Source: an uncultured Pseudomonadales bacterium
Lineage (GTDB): Bacteria; Pseudomonadota; Gammaproteobacteria; Pseudomonadales; Pseudohongiellaceae
DNA length: 64,000 nucleotides
NCBI GenBank assembly: GCA_938091935.1
Contig: CALKNV010000001.1
Coordinates: 1 to 64,000, forward strand
Reading direction: 5' to 3'
In this document: one piece after another, positions 1-7,419 of the stretch
Layout: every line of letters begins with the position of its first letter
Position numbering within the stretch: position 1 is the stretch's first letter
Notes under the pieces: generated by a model
Seen by the model: the letters and a program-made list of their open reading frames with translations, nothing else
Database searches by the model: none
Told to the model about the DNA's origin: nothing
Position numbers and translations under genes: made by a program

Positions 1-44
1 GATCCTATGGTTTCACCGTCATTCTTAAGGGGAGAAGTGTGTGA
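1..44 (+). other. possible 3' end of an upstream gene
   Basis: Frame 3 is open from the window edge to a TGA at 42-44 and encodes a short protein-like tail (…GFTVILKGRSV). Frame 1 is also open, to a TAG at 61-63. Either could be the last codons of a gene lying mostly outside the window and co-transcribed with the gene starting at 73. Too short to identify. Confidence 0.25.
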
Positions 45-72
45 CCACAATACGAATAGTTAGGAGGAGAAA

Positions 73-735
73 ATGGGCAAAAAGGCATTGATCACCTGCG
101 TAGAGCGCTACATGGGCGCAGCCATCAAGGACAAATTTGAGTCCGAGGGCATCGAGGTCGTGACTGGTAGTTACCCCATGCACTCACAATCTGATTGTGA
201 AGAGTTGGTGAACTCCGCCGGTGATATCGACATCCTGGTGGCGAACCTGGCAGAGCCGCCCATGACCGGGCCAGTGCAGAGAATCGAAAATGCGGACTGG
301 AACAAGCTGTTCGATTCGCTGGTGCATCCTCTTATGTACCTGGTGCGTGCAGTGACACCGCAAATGTTGGAGAGAAAAGCCGGCAAGATTATCGCCGTCA
401 CCAGTGCGGCGCCATTGAAAGGTATCGCCAACAACGCGGCTTATTGCGCGGCACGTGGCGCCCAGAATGGTTTTATCAAAGCAGTAGGGCTAGAGCTGGC
501 ACGCAGTAATGTACACGTGAACGCTATCGCGCAGAACTACATCAACAACAATACCTATTACCCTGATGACATTCTGGACGACGAGAAATTTCTCGATCAC
601 GTGAAACGCAACGTGCCCACTAACAAGGTCGGCGCCGCTTCAGAAACCGCAGAGCTCGCGGCCTATCTTGCCAGCGATCGCTGCAATCACATGGTGGGGC
701 AGATTATTCCGCTGGCGGGGGGCTGGGTAACCTAG
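73..735 (+). CDS. halohydrin dehalogenase-like short-chain dehydrogenase-fold protein
   Basis: 220-residue SDR-fold protein preceded by a strong ribosome site (AGGAGGA, 62-68). It lacks the TGxxxGxG dinucleotide-binding motif of ordinary SDR enzymes. At that place it has T8-x4-Y13-x-G15, and its catalytic motif is S111-x12-Y124-x3-R128, with Arg replacing the usual Lys. Those two patterns are the published signatures of halohydrin dehalogenases (HheA-HheG), cofactor-free enzymes that expel halide from vicinal halohydrins to form epoxides and open epoxides with anions such as azide, cyanide or nitrite. The C-terminal part (FLASDRC-like segment, QIIPLAGGW ending) also resembles HheC from memory. 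It converges with the CoA-transferase gene, 29 bp away. Alternative: a non-catalytic or divergent SDR acting on a hydroxyacyl-CoA of the neighbouring pathway, as one subunit of BbsCD does. The fold is certain; dehalogenase activity is inferred from motifs. Confidence 0.8.
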   Translation: MGKKALITCVERYMGAAIKDKFESEGIEVVTGSYPMHSQSDCEELVNSAGDIDILVANLAEPPMTGPVQRIENADWNKLFDSLVHPLMYLVRAVTPQMLERKAGKIIAVTSAAPLKGIANNAAYCAARGAQNGFIKAVGLELARSNVHVNAIAQNYINNNTYYPDDILDDEKFLDHVKRNVPTNKVGAASETAELAAYLASDRCNHMVGQIIPLAGGWVT

Positions 736-764
736 ACTTTCCTGGGCCGAGCTGGGTGGGGCCT

Positions 765-1982
765 TTAACTAGCCTGTGGCCCTGCGACTACGCCTTTATC
801 GTGCAGGGCACCAATCGCAGCGTCGCTTAGCCCCAGCAGCTCGGCAAGAATTTCATCGGTATGTTCGCCCAGTAAAGGCGCAGGGCGAATGTCTTCCCTT
901 GTAGTCGCACCAAAACTCAGGGGCTGCCCCGGCACCAGGTACTCACCAATTCCGGGTTGATTAACTGTCTGAAACAGCGGGTTGTCCTCGCTGCAGTCAA
1001 TGTCTTCACTGACCAGTTCATCGATGTTTTGATAAGGACCCCAGGTAGCTGCTTCGGCATCAAGAGCCTTGGCAACAGCCAGGAAATCATGGGTAGCAAA
1101 CCAGGGCGTAAACAGCACACGTATCTGCTCTCTGGCCTGATAGCGATCTCCTTCTTTCTTGAAATCCAATTGTAATTCCTGTTGCAGCGCATCGATTGCC
1201 GCCTCGGTACCAGTAACCTTGACCAGCGCCTGCCATTGCTTGGGACTAACTCCAACAACCATCACTCGCTTGCCGTCCTGGCAGGCAAAATCATGACCGA
1301 ACGTACCAAAAATATGGTTACCCATGGGCTGACGCGCCATGTCATTGAGCTGGGCCTCGGCGATGTAACCGAGATGGCCCATAGTAGCCAGCGCAACATC
1401 AGCCAGGGTGATGGCAATAAACTGACCTTCGCCGGTGAGACGGCGATGCCGTTCTGCTGCTAAGAGGCCCAGTGCAATCTGCTGCCCCGTAATCACGTCC
1501 CAGGCGGGGAAAGGATTGTTAACGGGGATTTCGCCATCGCCACTCAGATAAGGCAGACCCACTTTGCTGTTTACGGTGTAGTCCAGCGCACTGCCACCGT
1601 GTCGATCGCCCGTCAGGTTGATGAAGATAAGGTCTTCGCGATGCTTACGCAGCGCCTCATCGGCGAGCCAGCCCTTGGCAGGAAAGTTGGTGACGAACAG
1701 CCCGGCGTTTTCGCCCGGCGCTGTGATCAACTGGGTGAGTAGTTCACGGCCCTCATTGCTGCGAAAGTCGACGGCAATCGATCGTTTGCCTTTATTGAGG
1801 GAGTGCCAATAGAGACTCTTGCCTTCCGCCGTTACCGGCCAGCGCCGGTAATCGATGCCCCCGCCGATCATGTCGAAGCGAATCACGTCTGCCCCAAGCT
1901 GTGCCAGGGTCATACCGGCAGACGGCGCAGCGATGAAGGCGCTGCCTTCAACAATGCGTAGACCTTTGAGAATTGGCTGCAA
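765..1982 (-). CDS. mct: mesaconyl-CoA C1-C4 CoA transferase (2-methylfumaryl-CoA isomerase)-like, CoA-transferase family III
   Basis: 405-residue class III CoA transferase (CaiB/BaiF family). The whole sequence follows the Chloroflexus Mct protein as I remember it: GLRIVEGSAF near the N-terminus, GGGIDYRRWPVT, NKGKRSIA, PAWD (candidate catalytic Asp162), GLLAAERHRRLTGEG and a C-terminal LGEHTDEIL…VAGP. Mct moves CoA within one molecule from C1 to C4 of mesaconate, without a free acid acceptor. The start is TTG, supported by GGGAG eight bases upstream. The gene is last in the minus-strand CoA operon, 17 bp after the MaoC hydratase. The other bicycle enzymes (malyl-CoA lyase, mesaconyl-C1-CoA hydratase) are not here, so the substrate may be a related unsaturated dicarboxylyl-CoA rather than mesaconyl-CoA. 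Family assignment is strong; the exact substrate is inferred. Confidence 0.85.
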   Translation of the reverse strand: MQPILKGLRIVEGSAFIAAPSAGMTLAQLGADVIRFDMIGGGIDYRRWPVTAEGKSLYWHSLNKGKRSIAVDFRSNEGRELLTQLITAPGENAGLFVTNFPAKGWLADEALRKHREDLIFINLTGDRHGGSALDYTVNSKVGLPYLSGDGEIPVNNPFPAWDVITGQQIALGLLAAERHRRLTGEGQFIAITLADVALATMGHLGYIAEAQLNDMARQPMGNHIFGTFGHDFACQDGKRVMVVGVSPKQWQALVKVTGTEAAIDALQQELQLDFKKEGDRYQAREQIRVLFTPWFATHDFLAVAKALDAEAATWGPYQNIDELVSEDIDCSEDNPLFQTVNQPGIGEYLVPGQPLSFGATTREDIRPAPLLGEHTDEILAELLGLSDAAIGALHDKGVVAGPQAS

Positions 1983-1999
1983 GACGTTTTGCTCCCGAC

Positions 2000-2857
2000 C
2001 TAGGCGACTTCCAGATAGCCGTTGTTAATGACGACCTTTTCCTGTTCGAGTGACTTACAGCGAAACGCAATGTAATTTTCCTCACGCCAGATTTCAGTGC
2101 GAATGGTTTCGCCGGGATACACCGGTGCAGAGAATCGTAAACGTACGCGCTTGAAACGGGCAGGATCATAGTCGCAGCAGGTCTTCATCAGGGCATGGGT
2201 CAACACACCCATAGTGCACAGGCCATGGAGTATGGGTGCCTCGTAACCCACATCGCGAGCGACTGCTGGAGAAGCATGCAGAGGATTGAAGTCGCCGGAT
2301 AAACGATACAGTAATGCCTGTTGCGGCAGGGTCGACAAATCACAGATCTCATCCGGCTCGCGGCTCGGCACTGCATCAGTTTTTCGGGTAGGACGTCGCT
2401 CTTTACTGAAACCGCCATCGCCACGGGCTAGTATGGTGGTTATCAGGGTTGCAAGCTCTTCACCAGTCTCGGTATTGCTTACCACTCGATCGGTAACTAT
2501 CAACGCACCGCCGCGTTCTCCCTTGTCCACTATTTCCGTGAAACGGGTGGTGGCCTCCACGGTGCCCGCCGCCGGCAGGGGTCGGTGCAGAATAATCTCC
2601 TGACCCAAATGCAGGATCTTCACCCAGTCCAGATCGATATCTTCCTCGGTTGCCCAAAACCCGGGATGCGCCATCATCACGGCCTGACTCGGCAGGACTT
2701 TGAGATTTTCTTCGAAGACAAATTGCAACTCGTCCTCGTTAAACGGATCCATTCCCATGCCGACTCCAAGGGCGTAGAGCATGCAGTCTTTTTCCGTATA
2801 GGTCTGGGTGATCTTGGGCCACTCTCGATTGAGCAGGTAATCCGGGTCGATTGCCAT
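2000..2857 (-). CDS. MaoC-type (R)-specific enoyl-CoA hydratase (hydratase 2 family)
   Basis: 285-residue double hot-dog protein. The C-terminal half contains the hydratase-2 signature YRLSGDFNPLH followed by a conserved alanine, with the Asp and His that activate water. The N-terminal half is the degenerate hot-dog typical of eukaryotic multifunctional-enzyme-2 hydratases and their bacterial homologues. The reaction is reversible hydration of trans-2-enoyl-CoA to (R)-3-hydroxyacyl-CoA, usually with bulky or branched acyl chains. It lies between the Mcd-like dehydrogenase (144 bp upstream) and Mct (17 bp downstream), which fits the hydration step after dehydrogenation and CoA shift. It does not look like the mesaconyl-C4-CoA hydratase of the 3-hydroxypropionate bicycle, which has a different MaoC type. 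ATG start. Confidence 0.88.
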   Translation of the reverse strand: MAIDPDYLLNREWPKITQTYTEKDCMLYALGVGMGMDPFNEDELQFVFEENLKVLPSQAVMMAHPGFWATEEDIDLDWVKILHLGQEIILHRPLPAAGTVEATTRFTEIVDKGERGGALIVTDRVVSNTETGEELATLITTILARGDGGFSKERRPTRKTDAVPSREPDEICDLSTLPQQALLYRLSGDFNPLHASPAVARDVGYEAPILHGLCTMGVLTHALMKTCCDYDPARFKRVRLRFSAPVYPGETIRTEIWREENYIAFRCKSLEQEKVVINNGYLEVA

Positions 2858-3001
2858 TGCGGTGTTGCTTCCCCTGGGGTGGTTTTCTTAGGTACTGTGA
2901 CTGTTAGTTATCGGGCGATCGGCTAGTGACTTCAATAGGGCTAACCCTTCATTAGACGGACAGTTCAATAGACCAACAGTTCAGTAAAGTAGACACTGCA
3001 G

Positions 3002-4714
3002 TCAGATATCCAATTTGCCTTTTTCCAGTAACTCACGTGCCACTACCCGTGTAGCCAACACTTCCTCGGTGCCTTCAAAGATAGAGAGTACCCGCGCATC
3101 GACAAAGTATCGGCTCACGGCAGTCTCTTCGGCATAGCCCATGCCACCGTGAATCTGCATGGCTTCCCGGGTGACCCATTCTGCGGCGCGGCAGGCGAAG
3201 AGTTTCACCAGGCTCGCTTCCATCTGGCCCTTGCCTTCATCCATCATCTTCGCGACCGCATAGCTGAACTGGCGTGACGCGGTGATGGTGGCCAGCATGC
3301 GGGCCAGCTTGATACGGGTGATTTGCAGATCAGCAATAGGCGCACCAAATACCTTGCGCTCGCCGGCGTAACGCAGTGCCTGTTCATAGGCCGCCTGCAT
3401 GACGCCGGTGGCGCGGGCAGCAGTCTGAATGCGGCCGCCAGCGAACCCGGCCATGGTGTAGTAGAAACCCTTTCCCTCACCCTGCTCTTCACCGATGAGG
3501 TTCTCCGCCGGCACGAAATAGTCTTCAAAGAACAGGTCATAAGAATGCATGCCGCGATAGCCCAGAGTCGCGATAGCTTTTCCGGTGAGAGCGCCGCCCT
3601 GCTCTTGCTTGTGGGTAAAACTGTGACCCTGATACACAGGTTTCTTGACCAGGAACAGGCTCAGCCCTTTATAACCTAGCGAAGTGTCAGGATTAGTCCG
3701 TGCCAATACCACCAGCACCTGGGAGCGCCCCGCAAAAGTACACCAGGTCTTGGCGCCGTTGAGCAGCCAACCACCGTCTGTTCTGGTGGCCTTGAGTGAA
3801 ACCGCAGCGACATCAGATCCGGTATTGGGTTCGGTGATGGAAATTGCGCATAGCTCTTTGCCCGCCGCCAGGGGCGGCAACCATTTCTCCTGCTGGGCCG
3901 GCGTGCCGCCAGCAAGCAGGGCACGGGCAGCGATCTCTGGACGGGTAATCAGGCTACCGGCCGCACCGAGGGAACCGCGCGACAACTCTTCGGTGACTAC
4001 GATCATGCCCAGACTGTCGGGCTTGTCATCGGGCTGCAGGCCACCGAAGCGCTCAGGAATACAGGTACCGAAACAACCCATCTCGGCAGCCGGGCCGATG
4101 ATCTCTTCCGGAATATCCAGATCTTCACGGTGGATCGATTCGGCCAGTGGTGCGACCACCTCATCGGCGAAGCGTTTGAAGGTGTTGGCGATTAACTCTT
4201 TTTCTTCTGATAAGCCCGAGGGTAGCCTCTGAACCGACATCTCTGCCAAATCCCTGCCGACTAGATCATAGTGCAAATTGCCACCGTTGAACTCGAGGTA
4301 ACTGTATAGCGCCTCGTCAGCAAGAATAGTTTCGGCCGCCTTCTTTCCAGCCTTCAGGTTTCCTCCTCCAGCGAAACTGTGCGCCAGGACATCTCGGGTC
4401 TTTTCGGCCACAAAGCTCAGTGCCAGAGTTCGGCTAATCGTATCGCCCTGATTACGCTCGGCGTAATCCAGGTAACTCCGGGCCGCCCAGATATTCGCGC
4501 TCTGTACTGCGATGTCGTAACAGGCCTGCTGATACTGCTCCAACTTTTTGTCGCTTAGTCTGCCAGCCCTGGTTTTGGGATCAGCCCCACAATTAATGCG
4601 AATAGTCCTGATCACACCATTTATCATTTTCTGGGCGTGAGTCAGTGCAAGCCGCGCCAGCCTGAATTGCTCGGCAACAGGAGGAGAACCTTTTAGCTCA
4701 ATGCGCTTTTCCAA
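3002..4714 (-). CDS. long acyl-CoA dehydrogenase, (2S)-methylsuccinyl-CoA dehydrogenase (Mcd)-like
   Basis: About 570 residues. An N-terminal helical extension of roughly 170 residues precedes a complete acyl-CoA dehydrogenase fold (…FKRFADEVVAP, TEPNTGSD flavin loop, GYRGMHSYD, IQTAARATGV, IHGGMGYAEE, FEGTEEV with the candidate catalytic Glu). This long architecture and the GYRGM…Y motif followed by PAENLIG match the methylsuccinyl-CoA dehydrogenases of the ethylmalonyl-CoA pathway, which oxidise methylsuccinyl-CoA to mesaconyl-C1-CoA. The longest open frame starts with TTG at 4756 inside the thiolase gene. I prefer TTG 4714, nine bases after the thiolase stop, but neither start has a convincing ribosome site. 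An Mcd-like enzyme next to an Mct-like enzyme suggests consecutive steps on a substituted succinyl-CoA. Neither crotonyl-CoA carboxylase/reductase nor ethylmalonyl-CoA mutase is in the window. Confidence 0.8.
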   Translation of the reverse strand: MEKRIELKGSPPVAEQFRLARLALTHAQKMINGVIRTIRINCGADPKTRAGRLSDKKLEQYQQACYDIAVQSANIWAARSYLDYAERNQGDTISRTLALSFVAEKTRDVLAHSFAGGGNLKAGKKAAETILADEALYSYLEFNGGNLHYDLVGRDLAEMSVQRLPSGLSEEKELIANTFKRFADEVVAPLAESIHREDLDIPEEIIGPAAEMGCFGTCIPERFGGLQPDDKPDSLGMIVVTEELSRGSLGAAGSLITRPEIAARALLAGGTPAQQEKWLPPLAAGKELCAISITEPNTGSDVAAVSLKATRTDGGWLLNGAKTWCTFAGRSQVLVVLARTNPDTSLGYKGLSLFLVKKPVYQGHSFTHKQEQGGALTGKAIATLGYRGMHSYDLFFEDYFVPAENLIGEEQGEGKGFYYTMAGFAGGRIQTAARATGVMQAAYEQALRYAGERKVFGAPIADLQITRIKLARMLATITASRQFSYAVAKMMDEGKGQMEASLVKLFACRAAEWVTREAMQIHGGMGYAEETAVSRYFVDARVLSIFEGTEEVLATRVVARELLEKGKLDI

Positions 4715-4722
4715 AGAGACGC

Positions 4723-5922
4723 CTAACCGTAGGGCCCAACGATGGATATAGAGCAAATATTCTGATGCGGGAAACCGCCGAGATTGTGATTCAGGCCCAT
4801 CTTCGGATCTGATAACTGACGTGCCCCAGCCCTGCCCTGCAACTGCAGATAATTTTCATAGAGCATGCGCAGACCGGAGGCACCAATGGGATGACCAAAG
4901 CACTTTAGTCCGCCGTCAATCTGGCAGGGATTACTGCCATCTGCATCAAAGGTACCATCTAGCACATCTTTAACTCCGGCACCTTCATCTGCCAACTGCA
5001 GATCTTCCATAGTGACCAATTCTGTTATCGAGAAACAGTCATGCACTTCGGTCATGGTGATTTCTTCTTTCGGTTTACGAATGCCGGCTTCATCATAGGC
5101 ACGCTGAGAGGCGATGCGCGTAGTCTTCAGGAAGGAGCCATCCCAGCTGGCGTGACTGGATTCAGTGCCGTTGGATACCGCAAGCTGCAGCGCCTTCACG
5201 GCCACCAGGTTTTCTTTGCCCAGACTCCTGGCTATCTCTGGCGTGGTGACGATGGCGCAGGCGGAGCCGTCGCTCACACCGCAGCAATCGAACAGCCCGA
5301 TAGGCTCAGCAATGAACGGGGCATTAATCGCCTGCTCCGCAGTAATCTCTCGCTGCAGGTGGGCTTTGGGATTCTTGGCGCCATTGGCATGACTCTTCAC
5401 CGACACATGAGCCATGGCCCGCTTCAGGTCATCCTTATTCACCTTGTGTTTGGCCCGGTAGCCAGAGGCCAATTGGGCGAACGCGCCTGGCGCGGACAGG
5501 TTGGGCCAATACATATCATTTTCTACACCCCGACTGCGCTGCGGCAAGCCGCCATAGCCGGTGTCCTTGAGTTTCTCTACCCCGAGTGCCAGAGCAATGT
5601 CGCAGGCGCCGGAAGCAACTGCATACACCGCACCGCGAAAAGCCTCGGTGCCAGTCGCACACATATTCTCAACCTTGGTAACCGGGATATAGTTCAGGCG
5701 CAGGGCGATAGACAGCGGCATCGCGCTGGAGCCCACATTAAACGCGTCAATCCCAGCACCAAACCAGGCCGCCTCGATCTGATTGCGCTCGACGCCAGCA
5801 TCGGCCAAACATTCTTCAAAGGCCTCAACCATGAGGTCGGAAGGACTGGAGTCCCAGCGTTCGCCGAACTTGCTGCAGCCCATGCCGAGAATGACGACTT
5901 TATCTTTAATTCCGCTTGCCAT
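4723..5922 (-). CDS. SCP2-type thiolase / acyl-CoA acetyltransferase
   Basis: About 399 residues from ATG 5922 (a GTG nine bases upstream is the alternative). Thiolase fold with nucleophilic Cys in ENMCATGTEAF (about residue 88), the HDCFSITEL motif that replaces NEAF in SCP2/archaeal-type thiolases, a GHPIGASG histidine motif and a final LGGFPHQNIC segment. This subclass normally works with a separate or fused DUF35 zinc-ribbon/OB-fold partner; the gene immediately upstream encodes such a domain. It would cleave a 3-oxoacyl-CoA with free CoA as the last step of the pathway. Analogy: BbsB, which needs BbsA. Spacing to the upstream gene is 35 bp. Confidence 0.9.
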   Translation of the reverse strand: MASGIKDKVVILGMGCSKFGERWDSSPSDLMVEAFEECLADAGVERNQIEAAWFGAGIDAFNVGSSAMPLSIALRLNYIPVTKVENMCATGTEAFRGAVYAVASGACDIALALGVEKLKDTGYGGLPQRSRGVENDMYWPNLSAPGAFAQLASGYRAKHKVNKDDLKRAMAHVSVKSHANGAKNPKAHLQREITAEQAINAPFIAEPIGLFDCCGVSDGSACAIVTTPEIARSLGKENLVAVKALQLAVSNGTESSHASWDGSFLKTTRIASQRAYDEAGIRKPKEEITMTEVHDCFSITELVTMEDLQLADEGAGVKDVLDGTFDADGSNPCQIDGGLKCFGHPIGASGLRMLYENYLQLQGRAGARQLSDPKMGLNHNLGGFPHQNICSISIVGPYG

Positions 5923-5957
5923 AACTGTCACCGTTTAGTGTCGAGCCTAATATCTGC

Positions 5958-7397
5958 TCAATCTTCAACTATTGCTTTCCAAAAATATTTTCTAAACCCT
6001 CGTTGAGGGTCGAATTGCCTGATGCGAAAGTGGACCGAGACGCGGGAGCCTGAATCGATGCTGCCTTCCTCCACTTCGGTGAAATCCATCATCAGCTTGC
6101 CGCCGCCATCAAATTCCACCATGCCAAAATATGCCGGAGGACTCCAGTCGAAGGTGAGCCGATCCGCAGTCCAGGTTAGCACCGTGCCATCTTGGCTGGC
6201 GAAACTGTAGACATCCTGACTATCGAGAGCGTTGCACTCCGGATTAACACAGTATTTTTCGCGGGGAATCTGCACGGTTCCGCAGTCGCGGCATTTGCCA
6301 CCGAGAAAGCCCGTGAGTAAATCCTTACGCCGGTTATAGCCCGAGAGATAGGTCTGCTTATCAGCCTCGCCGCGCTTACCGACATCGCGCTCCACCAGAT
6401 TATTGAAACTGAGAAACTTGTTGTAATTGGTTTCTTCCCGGCGCCGCTTCAAGGCGCCTGACAGACCAAGCCCTGGCTTGCACTGCGCCAGCTTGTCTGT
6501 TGCCCGTAACAGTATGGCGTCACAGCCCTGACCGAAACCCAGTATTAGAATTGTCTCTCCGTTAGTCGCCGATTCGAGAGCTTTGGCCAGCAGCAACAGA
6601 GGTTGAGCGGCACCGGCAACGCCCACTGTAGCGATCTGATTATCTACTATCGCTTCGGCATTGATGCCCAGGCGTTTGGCCAAGGCTGCGGGTGTGCGCG
6701 CCTGATCGGTAGGAAGAATAAAGTGATTGATGTCAGCCGCAGCCACACCAGCATCATTGAGGACCGACTCCACCACGACCGGCACTATCTTCATAAAACC
6801 TTCGTCGCGAATCCAGCGTTCTTCCCAGTCATAGTCAAAGTCGGCGCCGTCACCACGATAGTGATCAATGAAATCGACCGCGTGGGTGGCGACGCCCAGG
6901 CACTCTGCAATGATGCCGTCATCGCCAACCGTTACCGCGGCTGCGGCGTCACCCCACAGCATCTCGGCTCGCGAGCCCGCCTTACTGCGACGATGCTCCG
7001 AAGCAACCAGCAGCTGATTGCCATTGCGGTTGCTTTCCAGGCTGTTAATCAGGGCAGAAGTAGCGGCCCGCTGGGAAGCCGAAACGTCCATGGTGCTCGC
7101 GCTTCGATCCAGGCTAAGCGCCTCGGCGATGACCACAGAGTTCTGTCTGTCCAGGAACGGCAGCGTGGTGGAGGCAAGCTTGAGACCAGAGACGTTTGCT
7201 TCCGACAATGCGGACAGACAGTCAGTGGCAGCCTCAACCGCCATGGTGATAGTGTCTTCATCCCAGTTACAGATACTGCGCTCGCCCTTAGCCAGACCTT
7301 TCAGGCTGGCATCGAACCAGGCATTAGCCTCGGCCATGGCCTGCTTTTTTAGCCGAAGTCTTGGCAGGTAGACGCCATAAGAAGTAATTCCCTTCAT
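5958..7397 (-). CDS. HMG-CoA synthase-like (KAS III fold) domain fused to DUF35 Zn-ribbon/OB-fold domain
   Basis: About 479 residues from ATG 7397 (TTG 7403 also possible). Residues 1-320 have the thiolase-superfamily fold of HMG-CoA synthase/KAS III (ITSYGVYLPRLRL start, LWGDAAAAV, GFGQGCDAILL). The segment expected to carry the acyl-accepting Cys reads VSASQRAAT, so that position is Ser. The linker is followed by a DUF35 domain with a four-Cys zinc ribbon (CRDCG … CVNPEC) and an OB fold. In archaea HMG-CoA synthase, thiolase and DUF35 form one complex in which DUF35 bridges the two enzymes. Here the bridge is fused to an apparently inactive synthase and encoded beside the thiolase, suggesting a scaffold or channelling subunit. 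Residual catalysis by Ser cannot be excluded. Confidence 0.85.
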   Translation of the reverse strand: MKGITSYGVYLPRLRLKKQAMAEANAWFDASLKGLAKGERSICNWDEDTITMAVEAATDCLSALSEANVSGLKLASTTLPFLDRQNSVVIAEALSLDRSASTMDVSASQRAATSALINSLESNRNGNQLLVASEHRRSKAGSRAEMLWGDAAAAVTVGDDGIIAECLGVATHAVDFIDHYRGDGADFDYDWEERWIRDEGFMKIVPVVVESVLNDAGVAAADINHFILPTDQARTPAALAKRLGINAEAIVDNQIATVGVAGAAQPLLLLAKALESATNGETILILGFGQGCDAILLRATDKLAQCKPGLGLSGALKRRREETNYNKFLSFNNLVERDVGKRGEADKQTYLSGYNRRKDLLTGFLGGKCRDCGTVQIPREKYCVNPECNALDSQDVYSFASQDGTVLTWTADRLTFDWSPPAYFGMVEFDGGGKLMMDFTEVEEGSIDSGSRVSVHFRIRQFDPQRGFRKYFWKAIVED

Positions 7398-7419
7398 GTT
7401 CAATCCGCTTGTTCTCTTT

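Noticed and set aside
2000-2857. Mesaconyl-C4-CoA hydratase (Meh) of the 3-hydroxypropionate bicycle
   Set aside because: The protein carries the hydratase-2/MFE2 signature and domain layout rather than the Meh type as I remember it.
3684-4232. 182-codon plus-strand ORF
   Set aside because: Antisense to the Mcd-like dehydrogenase; Ser/Pro/Arg-rich shadow without motifs.
5041-6006. 321-codon plus-strand ORF
   Set aside because: Lies wholly antisense to the well-conserved thiolase; no family features and no ribosome site. It is a shadow frame.
6603-7352. 249-codon plus-strand ORF
   Set aside because: Antisense to the HMG-CoA synthase-like gene, with composition typical of a complementary-strand shadow.
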